Assembly: GCF_008119785.1 (NCBI RefSeq)
Contig: NZ_VSFA01000016.1
Location: 42,619 to 106,618 of the forward strand
Reading direction: 5' to 3'
From: Micromonospora sp. MP36
GTDB lineage: Bacteria; Actinomycetota; Actinomycetes; Mycobacteriales; Micromonosporaceae
DNA: 64,000 nt
This document shows positions 53,816 through 61,697 of this stretch, piece by piece. The position numbers were made by a program, and so were the translations under genes. Below the pieces are notes generated by a model, which saw only the letters and a list, made by a program, of their open reading frames with translations, searched no databases and had not been told where the DNA came from. Position 1 is the stretch's first letter. Each line of letters begins with the position of its first letter.

Positions 53816-53830
53816 GGTCATAGGATGTCC
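53816..53830 (+). promoter_or_regulatory. GntR-regulon motif, site F
   Basis: GGTCATAGGATGTCC, 13 of 15 to site B. It is 21 bp upstream of the second GntR gene, consistent with autoregulation. No convincing -35/-10 pair is visible beside it. Confidence 0.65.
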
Positions 53831-53851
53831 AGCGGAAGGTTGTGCCAGAAC

Positions 53852-54574
53852 ATGAGCGTTGCCGACCGTCCTGTCCGCCCTCGGCTAAGTCGGGCGACCG
53901 AAGCCCGGGAGGCGGTCAAGAGGCTGATCCTCGACCGGCGCCTCGGCGTCGGTGATCCGCTGCCCACCGAGTCGGAGCTGATGCGGGAACTCGGGATCAG
54001 TCGCAACTCGGTGCGGGAGGCGCTCAAGGCGCTCCAGGCCGTCGGCATCGTGGAGATCCGGCACGGGTTCGGCATGTTCGTCGGACCGATGTCCCTCGGC
54101 GGACTGGTCGACGAGCTGGCCTTCCACGGTCAGGTCACGCCCGCCGACGGCGGCCACCACCTCGCTCACCTCATGCAGATCCGGGAGGCGTTGGAGAGCG
54201 GACTGGTCATGCAGCTCATCGACCGGCGCGACGACGGCGAACTCGCCGCCGCGGCCGACGTGCTGGCCCGCATGGCCGAGGAGGCCGAGGTGGGAACGGT
54301 GTCGCCCGAGACCGACCGCCTCTTCCACGACGTGCTCTACGCGCCGTTGGGCAATCCCCTGGTGGGGCAGCTGCTCGGCGCGTTCTGGGACGTCTTCCAC
54401 CAGCTGCGGCTGGACCTCGGCACGCCGGTCGAACCGCCGGCCGAGGTGGTGCGCCGCCATCGGGCGATCTACGACGCGGTCGTCGCCGGCGATCGGGAGC
54501 AGGCGCTCACCGCGGTCCAAGCCCACTTCGACGGCGTACGCGGGCGGCTGGCCCGGCTACGCGGCGGGCGCTGA
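53852..54574 (+). CDS. FadR-subfamily GntR regulator 2 (paralogue)
   Basis: A 240-residue regulator closely similar in its DNA-binding part to the one at 45195: GISRNSVREALKALQAVGI and VEIRHGFGMFVG. The FCD domain (about 100-235) differs more but keeps TDRLFHDVLY and RRHRAIYDAVV with candidate metal/ligand residues. It is divergent from the ABC-importer operon, with motifs E and F between. ATG 53852. Same DNA target with a different effector domain suggests two signals converging on one regulon, or an activator/repressor pair. Confidence 0.9.
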   Translation: MSVADRPVRPRLSRATEAREAVKRLILDRRLGVGDPLPTESELMRELGISRNSVREALKALQAVGIVEIRHGFGMFVGPMSLGGLVDELAFHGQVTPADGGHHLAHLMQIREALESGLVMQLIDRRDDGELAAAADVLARMAEEAEVGTVSPETDRLFHDVLYAPLGNPLVGQLLGAFWDVFHQLRLDLGTPVEPPAEVVRRHRAIYDAVVAGDREQALTAVQAHFDGVRGRLARLRGGR

Positions 54575-54583
54575 CGCTCCCGG

Positions 54584-55054
54584 TCAGCGCGCCGGTTCCG
54601 GGTCGGTCACGTCGGCGACCGTCGCGTCCAGTGCGGTGAGGGCGGCGTCCGCGTCGACCGCCACGGCCACCCCGTGCTCGCCCGCGCCGAGGGTGATCTC
54701 CCGGCCGCGCAGCCGCGCGTCGGCCACCACCGGCCAGGCCGTGGTGGAGCCGAACGGGGTGATGGTGCCACGTTCGTAGCCGGTGGCCGCCCGGGCCGCC
54801 TCGGCGTCCGGCATGGACATCCGGCTCACCCCGAGCAGGGCGCGCAGCTTGGGCCAGGAGATGACCCGGTCGCCGGGGGTGAGTACGAACAGGTGGTCGT
54901 CCTCGCCGCGGCGTACCACGATGGTCTTGACCACGTCGGGGACGGCCACGCCACGCGCCCGGGCGGCCTCGGCGAGGCTGCGGACCGGGCCGTGCCGGAT
55001 CACCCGGTACGGCAGTCCGGCGGCGTCGAGGGCGGCGAGCGCGGGGGACGGCAT
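54584..55054 (-). CDS. YbaK/EbsC-type aminoacyl-tRNA deacylase
   Basis: A 156-residue editing-domain protein that hydrolyses mischarged tRNAs (Cys-tRNA-Pro for YbaK, or related). Seen: VVKTIVVRRGEDDHLFVLTPGDRVISWPKLRALLG (in two stretches, 40-75), the catalytic Lys in VVKTIVV, and the RATGYERGTITPFG loop (about 92-105) that shapes the pocket. ATG 55054 is supported by a TACCGT hexamer placing +1 next to it (leaderless); longer upstream frames lack coding character. It is convergent with GntR 2 (9-bp gap) and divergent from tmsA. Editing specificity is unknown. Confidence 0.87.
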   Translation of the reverse strand: MPSPALAALDAAGLPYRVIRHGPVRSLAEAARARGVAVPDVVKTIVVRRGEDDHLFVLTPGDRVISWPKLRALLGVSRMSMPDAEAARAATGYERGTITPFGSTTAWPVVADARLRGREITLGAGEHGVAVAVDADAALTALDATVADVTDPEPAR

Positions 55055-55136
55055 GCCCGCCACGGTAACCCGCCGGCCGACCGGTGGATGTGAAACGGCC
55101 CACGGTGGACATCCCGCCAACCTCGCCGAACAGGCG

Positions 55137-55142
55137 TAATGT
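55137..55142 (+). promoter_or_regulatory. -10 element of the tmsA-tmsB operon
   Basis: TAATGT (55137-55142) sets +1 exactly on the ATG at 55149, so the mRNA is leaderless. No good -35. Confidence 0.5.
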
Positions 55143-55148
55143 GATCTC

Positions 55149-56549
55149 ATGCCTGCGGACCGTGTGGATCATCGGGTCGACCATGATCAGGCGGTGGACA
55201 CCCTGCGGCGGTCGTACGCCGCGGTGCCCGCCGGTGAGCCGGTGCGGCTGGCCAAACGCACCTCGAACCTGTTCCGTCCCAGATCGGCGCCGCGCACCCC
55301 CGGCCTGGACGTGAGCGGGCTGACCGGGGTGATCGCCGTCGACCCGGCCGCCCGGACGGCCGACGTGCAGGGCATGTGCACCTACGAGGACCTGGTCGAC
55401 GCCACCCTGCCGCACGGGCTGATGCCGCTGGTCGTGCCGCAGTTGCGCACCATCACCCTGGGCGGCGCGGTGACCGGGCTGGGCATCGAGTCCACCTCGT
55501 TCCGCAACGGGCTGCCGCACGAGTCGGTGTACGAGATGGACATCCTCACCGGGGCCGGCGAGATCGTCACCGCCCGGCCAGAGGGGGAGCACGCCGACCT
55601 GTTCCGGGCCTTCCCCAACTCGCTCGGCAGCCTTGGCTACGCCACGCGGCTGCGCATCGAGCTGCAACCGATACGCCGGTTCGTGGCCCTGCGCAACATC
55701 CGGTTCACCCGGCTGGAGGAGCTGACCGACGCGATGGGCGAGGTGATCGCCAAGGGCTCCTGGGAGGGCGACCCGGTCGACGGGATGGACGCGGTGATGT
55801 TCAGCCCCGGCGAGGCGTACCTGGTGCTCGCCACGTTCACCGACGACCCGCAGGGGCGGCCCAGCGACTACACCGGCCAGGAGATCTACTACCGGTCGCT
55901 GCAGCGACTCACGCGGGACGTGCTGACGGGCTACGACTACCTGTGGCGCTGGGACACCGACTGGTTCTGGTGCTCGGCGGCGTTCGGGGTGCAGCATCCG
56001 GTGGTCCGCCGGCTCTGGCCGGCCCGCTACCGGCGCAGTGACTTCTACCATCGGATCGTCCGGTTGGAGCACCGGTATCAGGTGGCCGCGCGGATCGACC
56101 GCTGGCGCGGCAACCCGGCCCGGGAGCGGGTGGTGCAGGACGTGGAGATCCCGCTCGACGGCACCGCCGACTTCCTGCGGTGGTTCGCCCGGACGGTGCG
56201 GATGAGCCCGGTCTGGCTGTGCCCGCTGCGGCTGCGCGAGCCGGCCGGTCCGGGATCCGCCCGGGCCTGGCCGTTGTATCCCCTCCAGGCGGGCGAGAGC
56301 TATGTGAACGTCGGTTTCTGGGGCAGCGTGCCGATCGCCGAGGGCGCCGCGGACGGCGACGTCAACCGGGAGATCGAGCGGAAGGTGTCGGAGGTGGGCG
56401 GGCACAAGTCGCTCTACTCCGACGCGTACTACGACCGGGCGGCGTTCGACCGGCTCTACGGCGGGGAGACCTGGCGCGCTGTGAAGGACCGCTACGACCC
56501 GGAACACCGGCTGACCGGACTGTACGAGAAGGCGGTAGCAAGAGCATGA
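55149..56549 (+). CDS. tmsA: FAD-binding oxidoreductase, 10-methylene fatty acyl reductase type
   Basis: A 466-residue flavoenzyme of the FAD_binding_4 family: KRTSNLFRPR near 38, IAVDPAARTADVQGMCTYEDLV, then PQLRTITLGGAVTGLGIEST at about 96-115 and FRNGLPHESVYEMDILTGAG, followed by a DWF-rich C-terminal cap (TDWFWCSAAFGVQHP). In mycobacteria and corynebacteria the homologue (TmsA/BfaA, Rv0449c-like) reduces 10-methylene-stearoyl lipids to 10-methyl (tuberculostearic) acid. The gene overlaps the matching methyltransferase by 4 bp (ATGA at 56546), which makes this role likely. Leaderless start at ATG 55149. Confidence 0.85.
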   Translation: MPADRVDHRVDHDQAVDTLRRSYAAVPAGEPVRLAKRTSNLFRPRSAPRTPGLDVSGLTGVIAVDPAARTADVQGMCTYEDLVDATLPHGLMPLVVPQLRTITLGGAVTGLGIESTSFRNGLPHESVYEMDILTGAGEIVTARPEGEHADLFRAFPNSLGSLGYATRLRIELQPIRRFVALRNIRFTRLEELTDAMGEVIAKGSWEGDPVDGMDAVMFSPGEAYLVLATFTDDPQGRPSDYTGQEIYYRSLQRLTRDVLTGYDYLWRWDTDWFWCSAAFGVQHPVVRRLWPARYRRSDFYHRIVRLEHRYQVAARIDRWRGNPARERVVQDVEIPLDGTADFLRWFARTVRMSPVWLCPLRLREPAGPGSARAWPLYPLQAGESYVNVGFWGSVPIAEGAADGDVNREIERKVSEVGGHKSLYSDAYYDRAAFDRLYGGETWRAVKDRYDPEHRLTGLYEKAVARA

Positions 56550-57889
56550 GCCTGACCGACCGTGAACAGGGGGCGGCGAGCACCCCGAGCAACCCGCCGG
56601 CGGGTGGCCGGCGTACCGACCCGACCGTGGCGGACGTGGTCCGCGCGGTCACCACCGGCGACCTGCCCCTCCGCATCACCGGCTACGACGGCAGCGCCGT
56701 CGGCCCGGCCGACGCCGGCATCACCCTGGCGATCCGCAACCCGCGCGGGTTGTCGTACCTGCTCACCGCCCCCGGCGACCTGGGCATGGCCCGGGCGTAC
56801 GTGAGCGGCGACCTGGGGCTGGAGGGTGTGCACCCGGGCGACCCGTACGAGGCGTTCAAGGTGCTCAAGGACGAGTTGCACCTGCGACTGCCGCCGGTGG
56901 GTGAGGCGCTGGCCCTGGTGAAGGGACTGGGCTGGGAGCGGCTGATGCCGCCGCCGCCCCCGCCGCAGGAGGCCGCGCCGCGCTGGAAGCGCGTGATGTC
57001 CGGGCTGCGGCACTCGCGCGGCCGGGACAGCAGCGCGATCTCCCACCACTACGACGTCTCGAACGCCTTCTACGAGAAGGTGCTCGGCCCGTCGATGACG
57101 TACACCTGCGCGGTCTTCCGCAGCCCGGACGACACGTTGGAGGAGGCGCAGCGTTCGAAGTACGACCTGGTCGCCGGGAAGCTGGCGCTCAAGCCGGGGA
57201 TGCGGCTGCTCGACGTCGGCTGCGGCTGGGGCGGCATGGTCCGGCACGCGGCCCGGGAATACGGCGTCAAGGCGCTCGGGGTGACCCTGTCGCGGGCGCA
57301 GGCCGAGTGGGCGCAGGCGGCGATCGAGCGGGAGGGGCTGGGTGAGCTGGCCGAGGTGCGGCACCTGGACTACCGGGACGCGCCGCGGGAGCAGTTCGAC
57401 GCCATCTCTTCCATCGGGTTGACCGAGCACATCGGGGTGCGCAACTACCCGGCATACTTCGGGGCGCTCAAGGAGCGGTTGAAGCCCGGCGGCCGGCTGC
57501 TCAACCACTGCATCACCCGCGCCGACAACCGCGCCCCGCACCGCTCCGGCGCCTTCATCGACCGGTACGTCTTCCCCGACGGTGAGCTGGCCGGGCCGGG
57601 TCGCCTGGTCAGCGAGATCCACGACGCCGGGCTGGAGGTGCACCACGAGGAGAACCTGCGGCAGCACTACGCGCTGACGCTGGCGGGCTGGTGCCGCAAC
57701 CTGGTCGAGCACTGGGATTTCTGCGTCGGCGAGGTGGGTCTGGGCACCGCCCGGGTGTGGGGGCTGTACATGGCCGGCTCCCGGCTGGCCTTCGAGCGCA
57801 ACGACATCCAGTTGCACCAGGTGCTGGCCACCCACAACGGCCCGCTGGGGGTCAACGGCTACCCGCTACGTCCCGACTGGACGCCCTGA
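56546..57889 (+). CDS. tmsB: Cyclopropane-fatty-acyl-phospholipid synthase family methyltransferase (TmsB/UfaA1-like)
   Basis: A 447-residue SAM-dependent methyltransferase. An N-terminal lipid-binding domain (about 1-140) with LAIRNPRGLSYLLTAPGDLGMARAYVSGDL in two stretches is followed by the methyltransferase domain (about 150-440): SHHYDVSNAFYEKVLGPSMTY, SAM motif LLDVGCGWGGMVRHAA, SIGLTEHIGVRNYPAYF and NHCITRADN. It adds the methylene carbon at position 10 of oleoyl chains in membrane phospholipids; the FAD partner upstream reduces it. The 10-methyl fatty acids produced are typical of Micromonosporaceae and mycobacteria. A tmsC-like third gene is not seen. Confidence 0.88.
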   Translation: MSLTDREQGAASTPSNPPAGGRRTDPTVADVVRAVTTGDLPLRITGYDGSAVGPADAGITLAIRNPRGLSYLLTAPGDLGMARAYVSGDLGLEGVHPGDPYEAFKVLKDELHLRLPPVGEALALVKGLGWERLMPPPPPPQEAAPRWKRVMSGLRHSRGRDSSAISHHYDVSNAFYEKVLGPSMTYTCAVFRSPDDTLEEAQRSKYDLVAGKLALKPGMRLLDVGCGWGGMVRHAAREYGVKALGVTLSRAQAEWAQAAIEREGLGELAEVRHLDYRDAPREQFDAISSIGLTEHIGVRNYPAYFGALKERLKPGGRLLNHCITRADNRAPHRSGAFIDRYVFPDGELAGPGRLVSEIHDAGLEVHHEENLRQHYALTLAGWCRNLVEHWDFCVGEVGLGTARVWGLYMAGSRLAFERNDIQLHQVLATHNGPLGVNGYPLRPDWTP

Positions 57890-57903
57890 CCTCATCGGTT
57901 CAG

Positions 57904-57934
57904 CGAAAGGCCGCGCGGTTCGCGCGGCCTTTCG
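57904..57934 (+). terminator. Terminator after tmsB
   Basis: Perfect 14-bp arms (57904-57917 and 57921-57934), loop GTT, 14 bp after the stop; the right arm contains CCTTTCG. Confidence 0.85.
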
Positions 57935-57943
57935 TCGAACCCA

Positions 57944-57972
57944 TTGACAAAGAAGTTTTGTACGTACAAACT
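57944..57972 (+). promoter_or_regulatory. ArsR-gene promoter with palindromic operator
   Basis: -35 TTGACA (57944-57949, consensus), 17-bp spacer, -10 CAAACT (57967-57972). A perfect 14-bp palindrome TTTGTACGTACAAA (57957-57970) fills the end of the spacer and the -10. Autorepression by the ArsR-type protein is likely; +1 is about 57979, 3 bases before the ATG. Confidence 0.7.
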
Positions 57973-57981
57973 GATTTTGCC

Positions 57982-58542
57982 ATGAGAGACGTCCTGTACC
58001 TGGAAGAGCGCGAGCAGGCCGAGGCCCTGCTCAAACCGCAGCGCATCGAGGTGCTGCGGCACCTCGCCGAGCCCCGCACCTGCACCGAGGTCGCCGGCCT
58101 GCTGGGGCAGACGCCGCAGCGCGTTTACTACCACGTCAAGCAGCTGGTCGCGGCCGGGCTGGCCGAGCAGGTGTCCGAACGGCGGGTGCGCGGCATCACC
58201 GAGGGCATCTACCAGGCCGTCGCCCGGTCGTACTGGCTGTCCCCCCGCCTCGTCGGGCGGATCGGCGGGTCACGCCGGGCGCGGGACGAACTCAGCCTGG
58301 GCTACCTGCTCGACCTGATGGAGGAGGTCCAGGCGGACATCGCCGCCCTCGACCGCACCGCGCCCGAGCTGCCGTCCATCGGCGTCTCCGGCGAGATCCG
58401 GGTGCCGGCCGAGCGGCGCCAGGAGTTCCTGCACGACCTGCAGTCGACGCTGCAGGACCTGTTCACCCGTTACGGCGGCACCGAAGGAGACGCCTTCAAG
58501 CTCGCCGTGGCCTGCTACCCGAAGGGCGACAACCATGAGTGA
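57982..58542 (+). CDS. ArsR-type winged-helix regulator
   Basis: A 186-residue regulator: N-terminal ArsR winged helix (LLKPQRIEVLRHLAEPRTCTEVAGLLGQ in two stretches, 16-45; recognition helix QTPQRVYYHVKQLVAAGLAE) and a longer helical C-terminal half than classical 110-residue ArsR proteins, with no metal-binding CxC. HTH_20-type regulators like this usually sit with an SRPBCC (AHSA1) protein, as here. It overlaps the SRPBCC gene by 8 bp. ATG 57982 is close to the predicted transcription start and has no Shine-Dalgarno site. Confidence 0.85.
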   Translation: MRDVLYLEEREQAEALLKPQRIEVLRHLAEPRTCTEVAGLLGQTPQRVYYHVKQLVAAGLAEQVSERRVRGITEGIYQAVARSYWLSPRLVGRIGGSRRARDELSLGYLLDLMEEVQADIAALDRTAPELPSIGVSGEIRVPAERRQEFLHDLQSTLQDLFTRYGGTEGDAFKLAVACYPKGDNHE

Positions 58543-59395
58543 TCTGCTGACCATCCGCGTCCGGCTCGCCGCCTCGGCCGAGCGTGTGTGGCGCGCGCTG
58601 ACCGACCCCGCCGAACTGCGCATCTGGTTCGCCGAGCACGCCGAGGTCGAGCTACCGCACCGGTACGCGTTCTGGGGCCGCTACACGCCCGAGGGCGACG
58701 CCCCGCACCAGCGGCTGCTGCACGCCGACGACCACACCCTGCGCTTCGCCTGGCTGCTCGGCGGCGTGGAGACCACCAGCGAGCTCGAGGTGACGCCGCA
58801 GGGCGAGCACACCGAGCTGACCCTGCGGCAGAGCCACTTCGTCTTCAGCGAGGCGCTCGACGGCAGCACCATCCGCGGTGTGCTGCAGACCTGGTGGAGC
58901 CTGGCGCTGGCCAACCTCAACGCCCACCTGGAGGGGCGGGCGCTGCTGCCCCGCACCGACTTCACCTCCGCCGACCTGCGCGGTGAGCTGGTCATCGACG
59001 CCCCGATGGACCGGGTGTGGACCTCCCTGACCGACTCCGAGCAGGCCAGCGCCTGGTTCGGATACCCGATCGGCATCGAGCCCTGGGTCGGCGGCCGCTA
59101 CGCCATGGGCGGCTTCGATGCCGGGTACGCGGCCAAGGTGGTCGACCTGGAGCCGGGCCGCAAGATGTCCGTCGACTGGGGACCGACCGGCGTCAGCACC
59201 TGGGAGCTGGCCGAGTCCGCCGGGAAGACCCGGCTGACCTTCGTGCAGAGCGGCTTCGACGAGACCAACCCCCCGTACGCGGCGTGGAGCGGCTCGGTGT
59301 CCGGGCTGTCGGAGCTGCGCCGCTTCCACGAGGTGCCCGACTGGCAGCCGATCTGGCTCGCCGACGAACTGCCGGCGGCCAGCGCGACCAGCTGA
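58535..59395 (+). CDS. Tandem SRPBCC (AHSA1-type) ligand-binding protein
   Basis: A 286-residue protein with two START/Bet v1-like AHSA1 domains. The first (1-150) starts IRVRLAASAERVWRALTDPAELRIWFAEHAE and contains WGRYTPEG. The second (about 150-285) starts LVIDAPMDRVWTSLTDSEQASAWFGYPI and contains LTFVQSGFDE. AHSA1 proteins bind hydrophobic ligands or act as Hsp90 activators. ArsR-SRPBCC pairs are common in actinobacteria; the ligand is unknown. It overlaps the regulator gene by 8 bp, and a terminator follows. Confidence 0.87.
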   Translation: MSDLLTIRVRLAASAERVWRALTDPAELRIWFAEHAEVELPHRYAFWGRYTPEGDAPHQRLLHADDHTLRFAWLLGGVETTSELEVTPQGEHTELTLRQSHFVFSEALDGSTIRGVLQTWWSLALANLNAHLEGRALLPRTDFTSADLRGELVIDAPMDRVWTSLTDSEQASAWFGYPIGIEPWVGGRYAMGGFDAGYAAKVVDLEPGRKMSVDWGPTGVSTWELAESAGKTRLTFVQSGFDETNPPYAAWSGSVSGLSELRRFHEVPDWQPIWLADELPAASATS

Positions 59396-59419
59396 GCACC
59401 GGCCAGGTCAGGAAAGCGC

Positions 59420-59460
59420 GGGGACCCGGGCAGACGACATATGCGCCTGCCCGGGTTCCC
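59420..59460. terminator. Bidirectional terminator
   Basis: 14-bp arms (59420-59433 and 59447-59460) with one G-T pair, lying between the convergent SRPBCC and PhoX-type genes. Confidence 0.75.
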
Positions 59461-59470
59461 GGTGCGGTTA

Positions 59471-60868
59471 CTACCGGACCGGCTGGCCTGGGGCCACGTT
59501 CAGGACCAGCAGTTGGCCCTTCTCGACCAGCTCCGGGTCCGCGGACTTGGTGTGGTTCTGCACGTCCAGCAGGTACTTGCCCTCACCCAGGAACGGCGCC
59601 GGGATGATGCCCGACGACTCCTCGTCAGTGGTGTCGAAGTACGCGCCGCCGGGCAGGAAGCGCTCCGGGTCCTCGTCGACGATTCGGCGCACCGCGCCCG
59701 AGGCGATGTCGTACTGGTAGACGCCGGCCAGGTAGCCCTGATTGCCTGGGTCCTCCTGCATGAGCACCTGACCGCGGTCGTTGATGGTGATGTTGTCCAT
59801 CATCTTCGGGCCGCTGGCCTGGTCCGCCGGGCCCTCGAGCACCATGCTGAGCGTGCCGCCCTTGGTCGGGTCGGTCACGTCGGCGAACGACAGCCGCCAG
59901 AGCCGGCTGTGCTTGGTCATGCTGGCCGTGGTGGCGAAGTAGAAGTCGTTGGGGTTGTTCGGGTCCCAGGCGCCGTCCTCGGGCCGGTCGAACGAGGTGC
60001 CGCCGGTGGACGACAGTGTGAAGGGCAGGGAGCCCTTGCTCCACGCCGTGGTGCTGTCCTCTACCGCCATGGCCGGCACGGAGATGGTGTAGCTCTTGCC
60101 GCTGGTGAGGCCGGCCTTCTCCACCGGGTTGCCGGCGGTCTTCTTGTCACCGACGTAGAGCGTGACCTCGCCCGCCCCACCGTCGCTGGTGCCCATCACC
60201 ACGGTCTTGTCGCCGCTGGCCGGGTTGGCGACGACGTTCTCCCAGCTCGCGGTGCCCATGGCGGGCAGCTCGTAGGTCTCGCCGGTCTCGACGACGTGGC
60301 CGAACGCGCGCCCGCCGGTCGACTCCTCACCGTTGGTGAAGATCCGGCCGTCGTAGCCCTTGCCGGTGCTCGGGTTGAAGTAGGCGGTCCGGGCGGCGAG
60401 GTCGGCCGAGCAGAGCCGGTTGAACACCGCTCCCGGCGTGTCGACGTACTGCCCGTTGCTGGACAGGAACACCTTGCGGATCAGGTCGCTGCCCGACAGC
60501 ACCCGCAGGGTCTTCTTGTCGATCACCCACTTCGAGACGAAGGCGCCCTTGCCGCCGTGCGCCCGGGCGACCCCGACGTTGTTGGCGAGCTCGTGGTTCA
60601 TCAGGACAGTGAAGGTGCCATCACCGTTGTCGTACGCCCCGAGGCCGTCGGGGATGCCGGCCATCCGGTAGCCGCCGACCGAGTCGCCGGTGGTGAGCAG
60701 CGACGTCAGCGTGACGCCTGGCGTGTGCCGGACGAGGTACGGCGCGTCGCTGCTGCTCGGGCCGGTCGCGCCGCCCGGCGCCGCTGACGCGGCGCCGCCG
60801 ACAACGGCCACGGCGGCAGCTCCGGCGATGGCGGCGGCCGACAGGCGACGCTTGGAAAAGATGTGCAT
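59471..60868 (-). CDS. Secreted PhoX/DUF839-type phosphatase
   Basis: A 465-residue exported protein: Sec signal (MHIFSKRRLSAAAIAGAAAV, cut near ASA, residue about 29) and a PhoX/DUF839 beta-propeller domain. Family patches: AYDNGDGTFTVLMNHEL, FTNGEESTGGRAFGHVV, FDRPEDGAWDPNNPNDFYF and LMQEDPGNQGYLAGVYQYD. PhoX enzymes are Ca/Fe-dependent alkaline phosphatases that liberate phosphate from organic esters, but some DUF839 proteins are not tested. ATG 60868 lies 8 bp after AGGAGG. No PHO-box-like repeat is obvious upstream. Confidence 0.85.
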   Translation of the reverse strand: MHIFSKRRLSAAAIAGAAAVAVVGGAASAAPGGATGPSSSDAPYLVRHTPGVTLTSLLTTGDSVGGYRMAGIPDGLGAYDNGDGTFTVLMNHELANNVGVARAHGGKGAFVSKWVIDKKTLRVLSGSDLIRKVFLSSNGQYVDTPGAVFNRLCSADLAARTAYFNPSTGKGYDGRIFTNGEESTGGRAFGHVVETGETYELPAMGTASWENVVANPASGDKTVVMGTSDGGAGEVTLYVGDKKTAGNPVEKAGLTSGKSYTISVPAMAVEDSTTAWSKGSLPFTLSSTGGTSFDRPEDGAWDPNNPNDFYFATTASMTKHSRLWRLSFADVTDPTKGGTLSMVLEGPADQASGPKMMDNITINDRGQVLMQEDPGNQGYLAGVYQYDIASGAVRRIVDEDPERFLPGGAYFDTTDEESSGIIPAPFLGEGKYLLDVQNHTKSADPELVEKGQLLVLNVAPGQPVR

Positions 60869-61025
60869 CGTTGCATTCCTCCTAGCGGAGTGTGTCCGCG
60901 ACCGCGGACGCGTCGGCGACGCTACGAGGAGGAGGTGAAGCGATCGGCGGTCAATACTGACGTACGGGTGAACAACGCGGGTGCCGCGTCCCAACAGGCG
61001 GGGGCTCGCTGGCTGTTTGTCCAGT

Positions 61026-61685
61026 TCACCGCTCTCCTGGTCGGACCAGTCCCCGCTCGTAGGCGTAGACGACAGCCTGCACCCGGGTACGCAGGTTCAG
61101 CTTCATGAGCACCCGCGAGAGGTGGGTCTTGACGGTCGCCTCGCCGAGAAACAGCCGCCCGCCGATCTCGGCGTTGGTGAGCCCCTCCGCGACGAGGCGC
61201 AGCACGTCGACCTCGCGAGCGGTGAGCTGGTCGAACTCGCGGGAACGAGGGACCGGTGCCGGTTGGGCGGCGAAGCCGCGGATCACCCGCAGGGTGACCG
61301 CCGGATCGAGCAGTCCGCGCCCGGCCGCCACCAACCGGACCGCGTCGACGAGTTGCTCCGGCGGGGAAATCTTGAGCAGGAACCCGCTCACTCCCGCTCG
61401 CAGCGCCGCCGCCACGTGCTCGTCCTCGTCGAAGGTCGTCAGCACGATGATCTTCGTGTCCGGTGCCGCCGTCAGCAGCCGGCGTGAGGCTTCCAAACCG
61501 TCGACGCGCTGCATCCGGATGTCCATCAGCACCACGTCGGGCAGGGTACGGGTGACCAGGTCGACCGCCTGGTCGCCGTCGGACGCCTCGCCCACCACCG
61601 TGATGTCGGGCTCACCGCTGAGTACCATCCGCAGGCCGACCCGGACCATCGCCTCGTCGTCGACCAGCACCACCGAAACACTCAT
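61026..61685 (-). CDS. NarL/LuxR-type response regulator
   Basis: A 219-residue regulator. Receiver domain (1-120) with VDDEA and phospho-acceptor Asp55 (VVLMDIRMQ); LuxR HTH (LTAREVDVLRLVAEGLTNAEIGG, about 152-174, and KTHLSRVLMKLNLRTR). The ATG at 61685 is 12 bp after the stop of the cognate kinase with GGGGG upstream. It resembles Streptomyces regulators of cell-envelope or antibiotic response, but the target is unknown; the divergent membrane protein at 63067 and the downstream PhoX gene are neighbours to consider. Confidence 0.93.
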   Translation of the reverse strand: MSVSVVLVDDEAMVRVGLRMVLSGEPDITVVGEASDGDQAVDLVTRTLPDVVLMDIRMQRVDGLEASRRLLTAAPDTKIIVLTTFDEDEHVAAALRAGVSGFLLKISPPEQLVDAVRLVAAGRGLLDPAVTLRVIRGFAAQPAPVPRSREFDQLTAREVDVLRLVAEGLTNAEIGGRLFLGEATVKTHLSRVLMKLNLRTRVQAVVYAYERGLVRPGER

Positions 61686-61697
61686 GATCGGTCCCCC

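Noticed and set aside
55107..55121. GGACATCCCGCCAAC, resembling a half of the GntR-regulon motif, upstream of tmsA
   Set aside because: Only the left half matches; the right half is lost, and tmsA-tmsB have no functional link to the glycan cluster.
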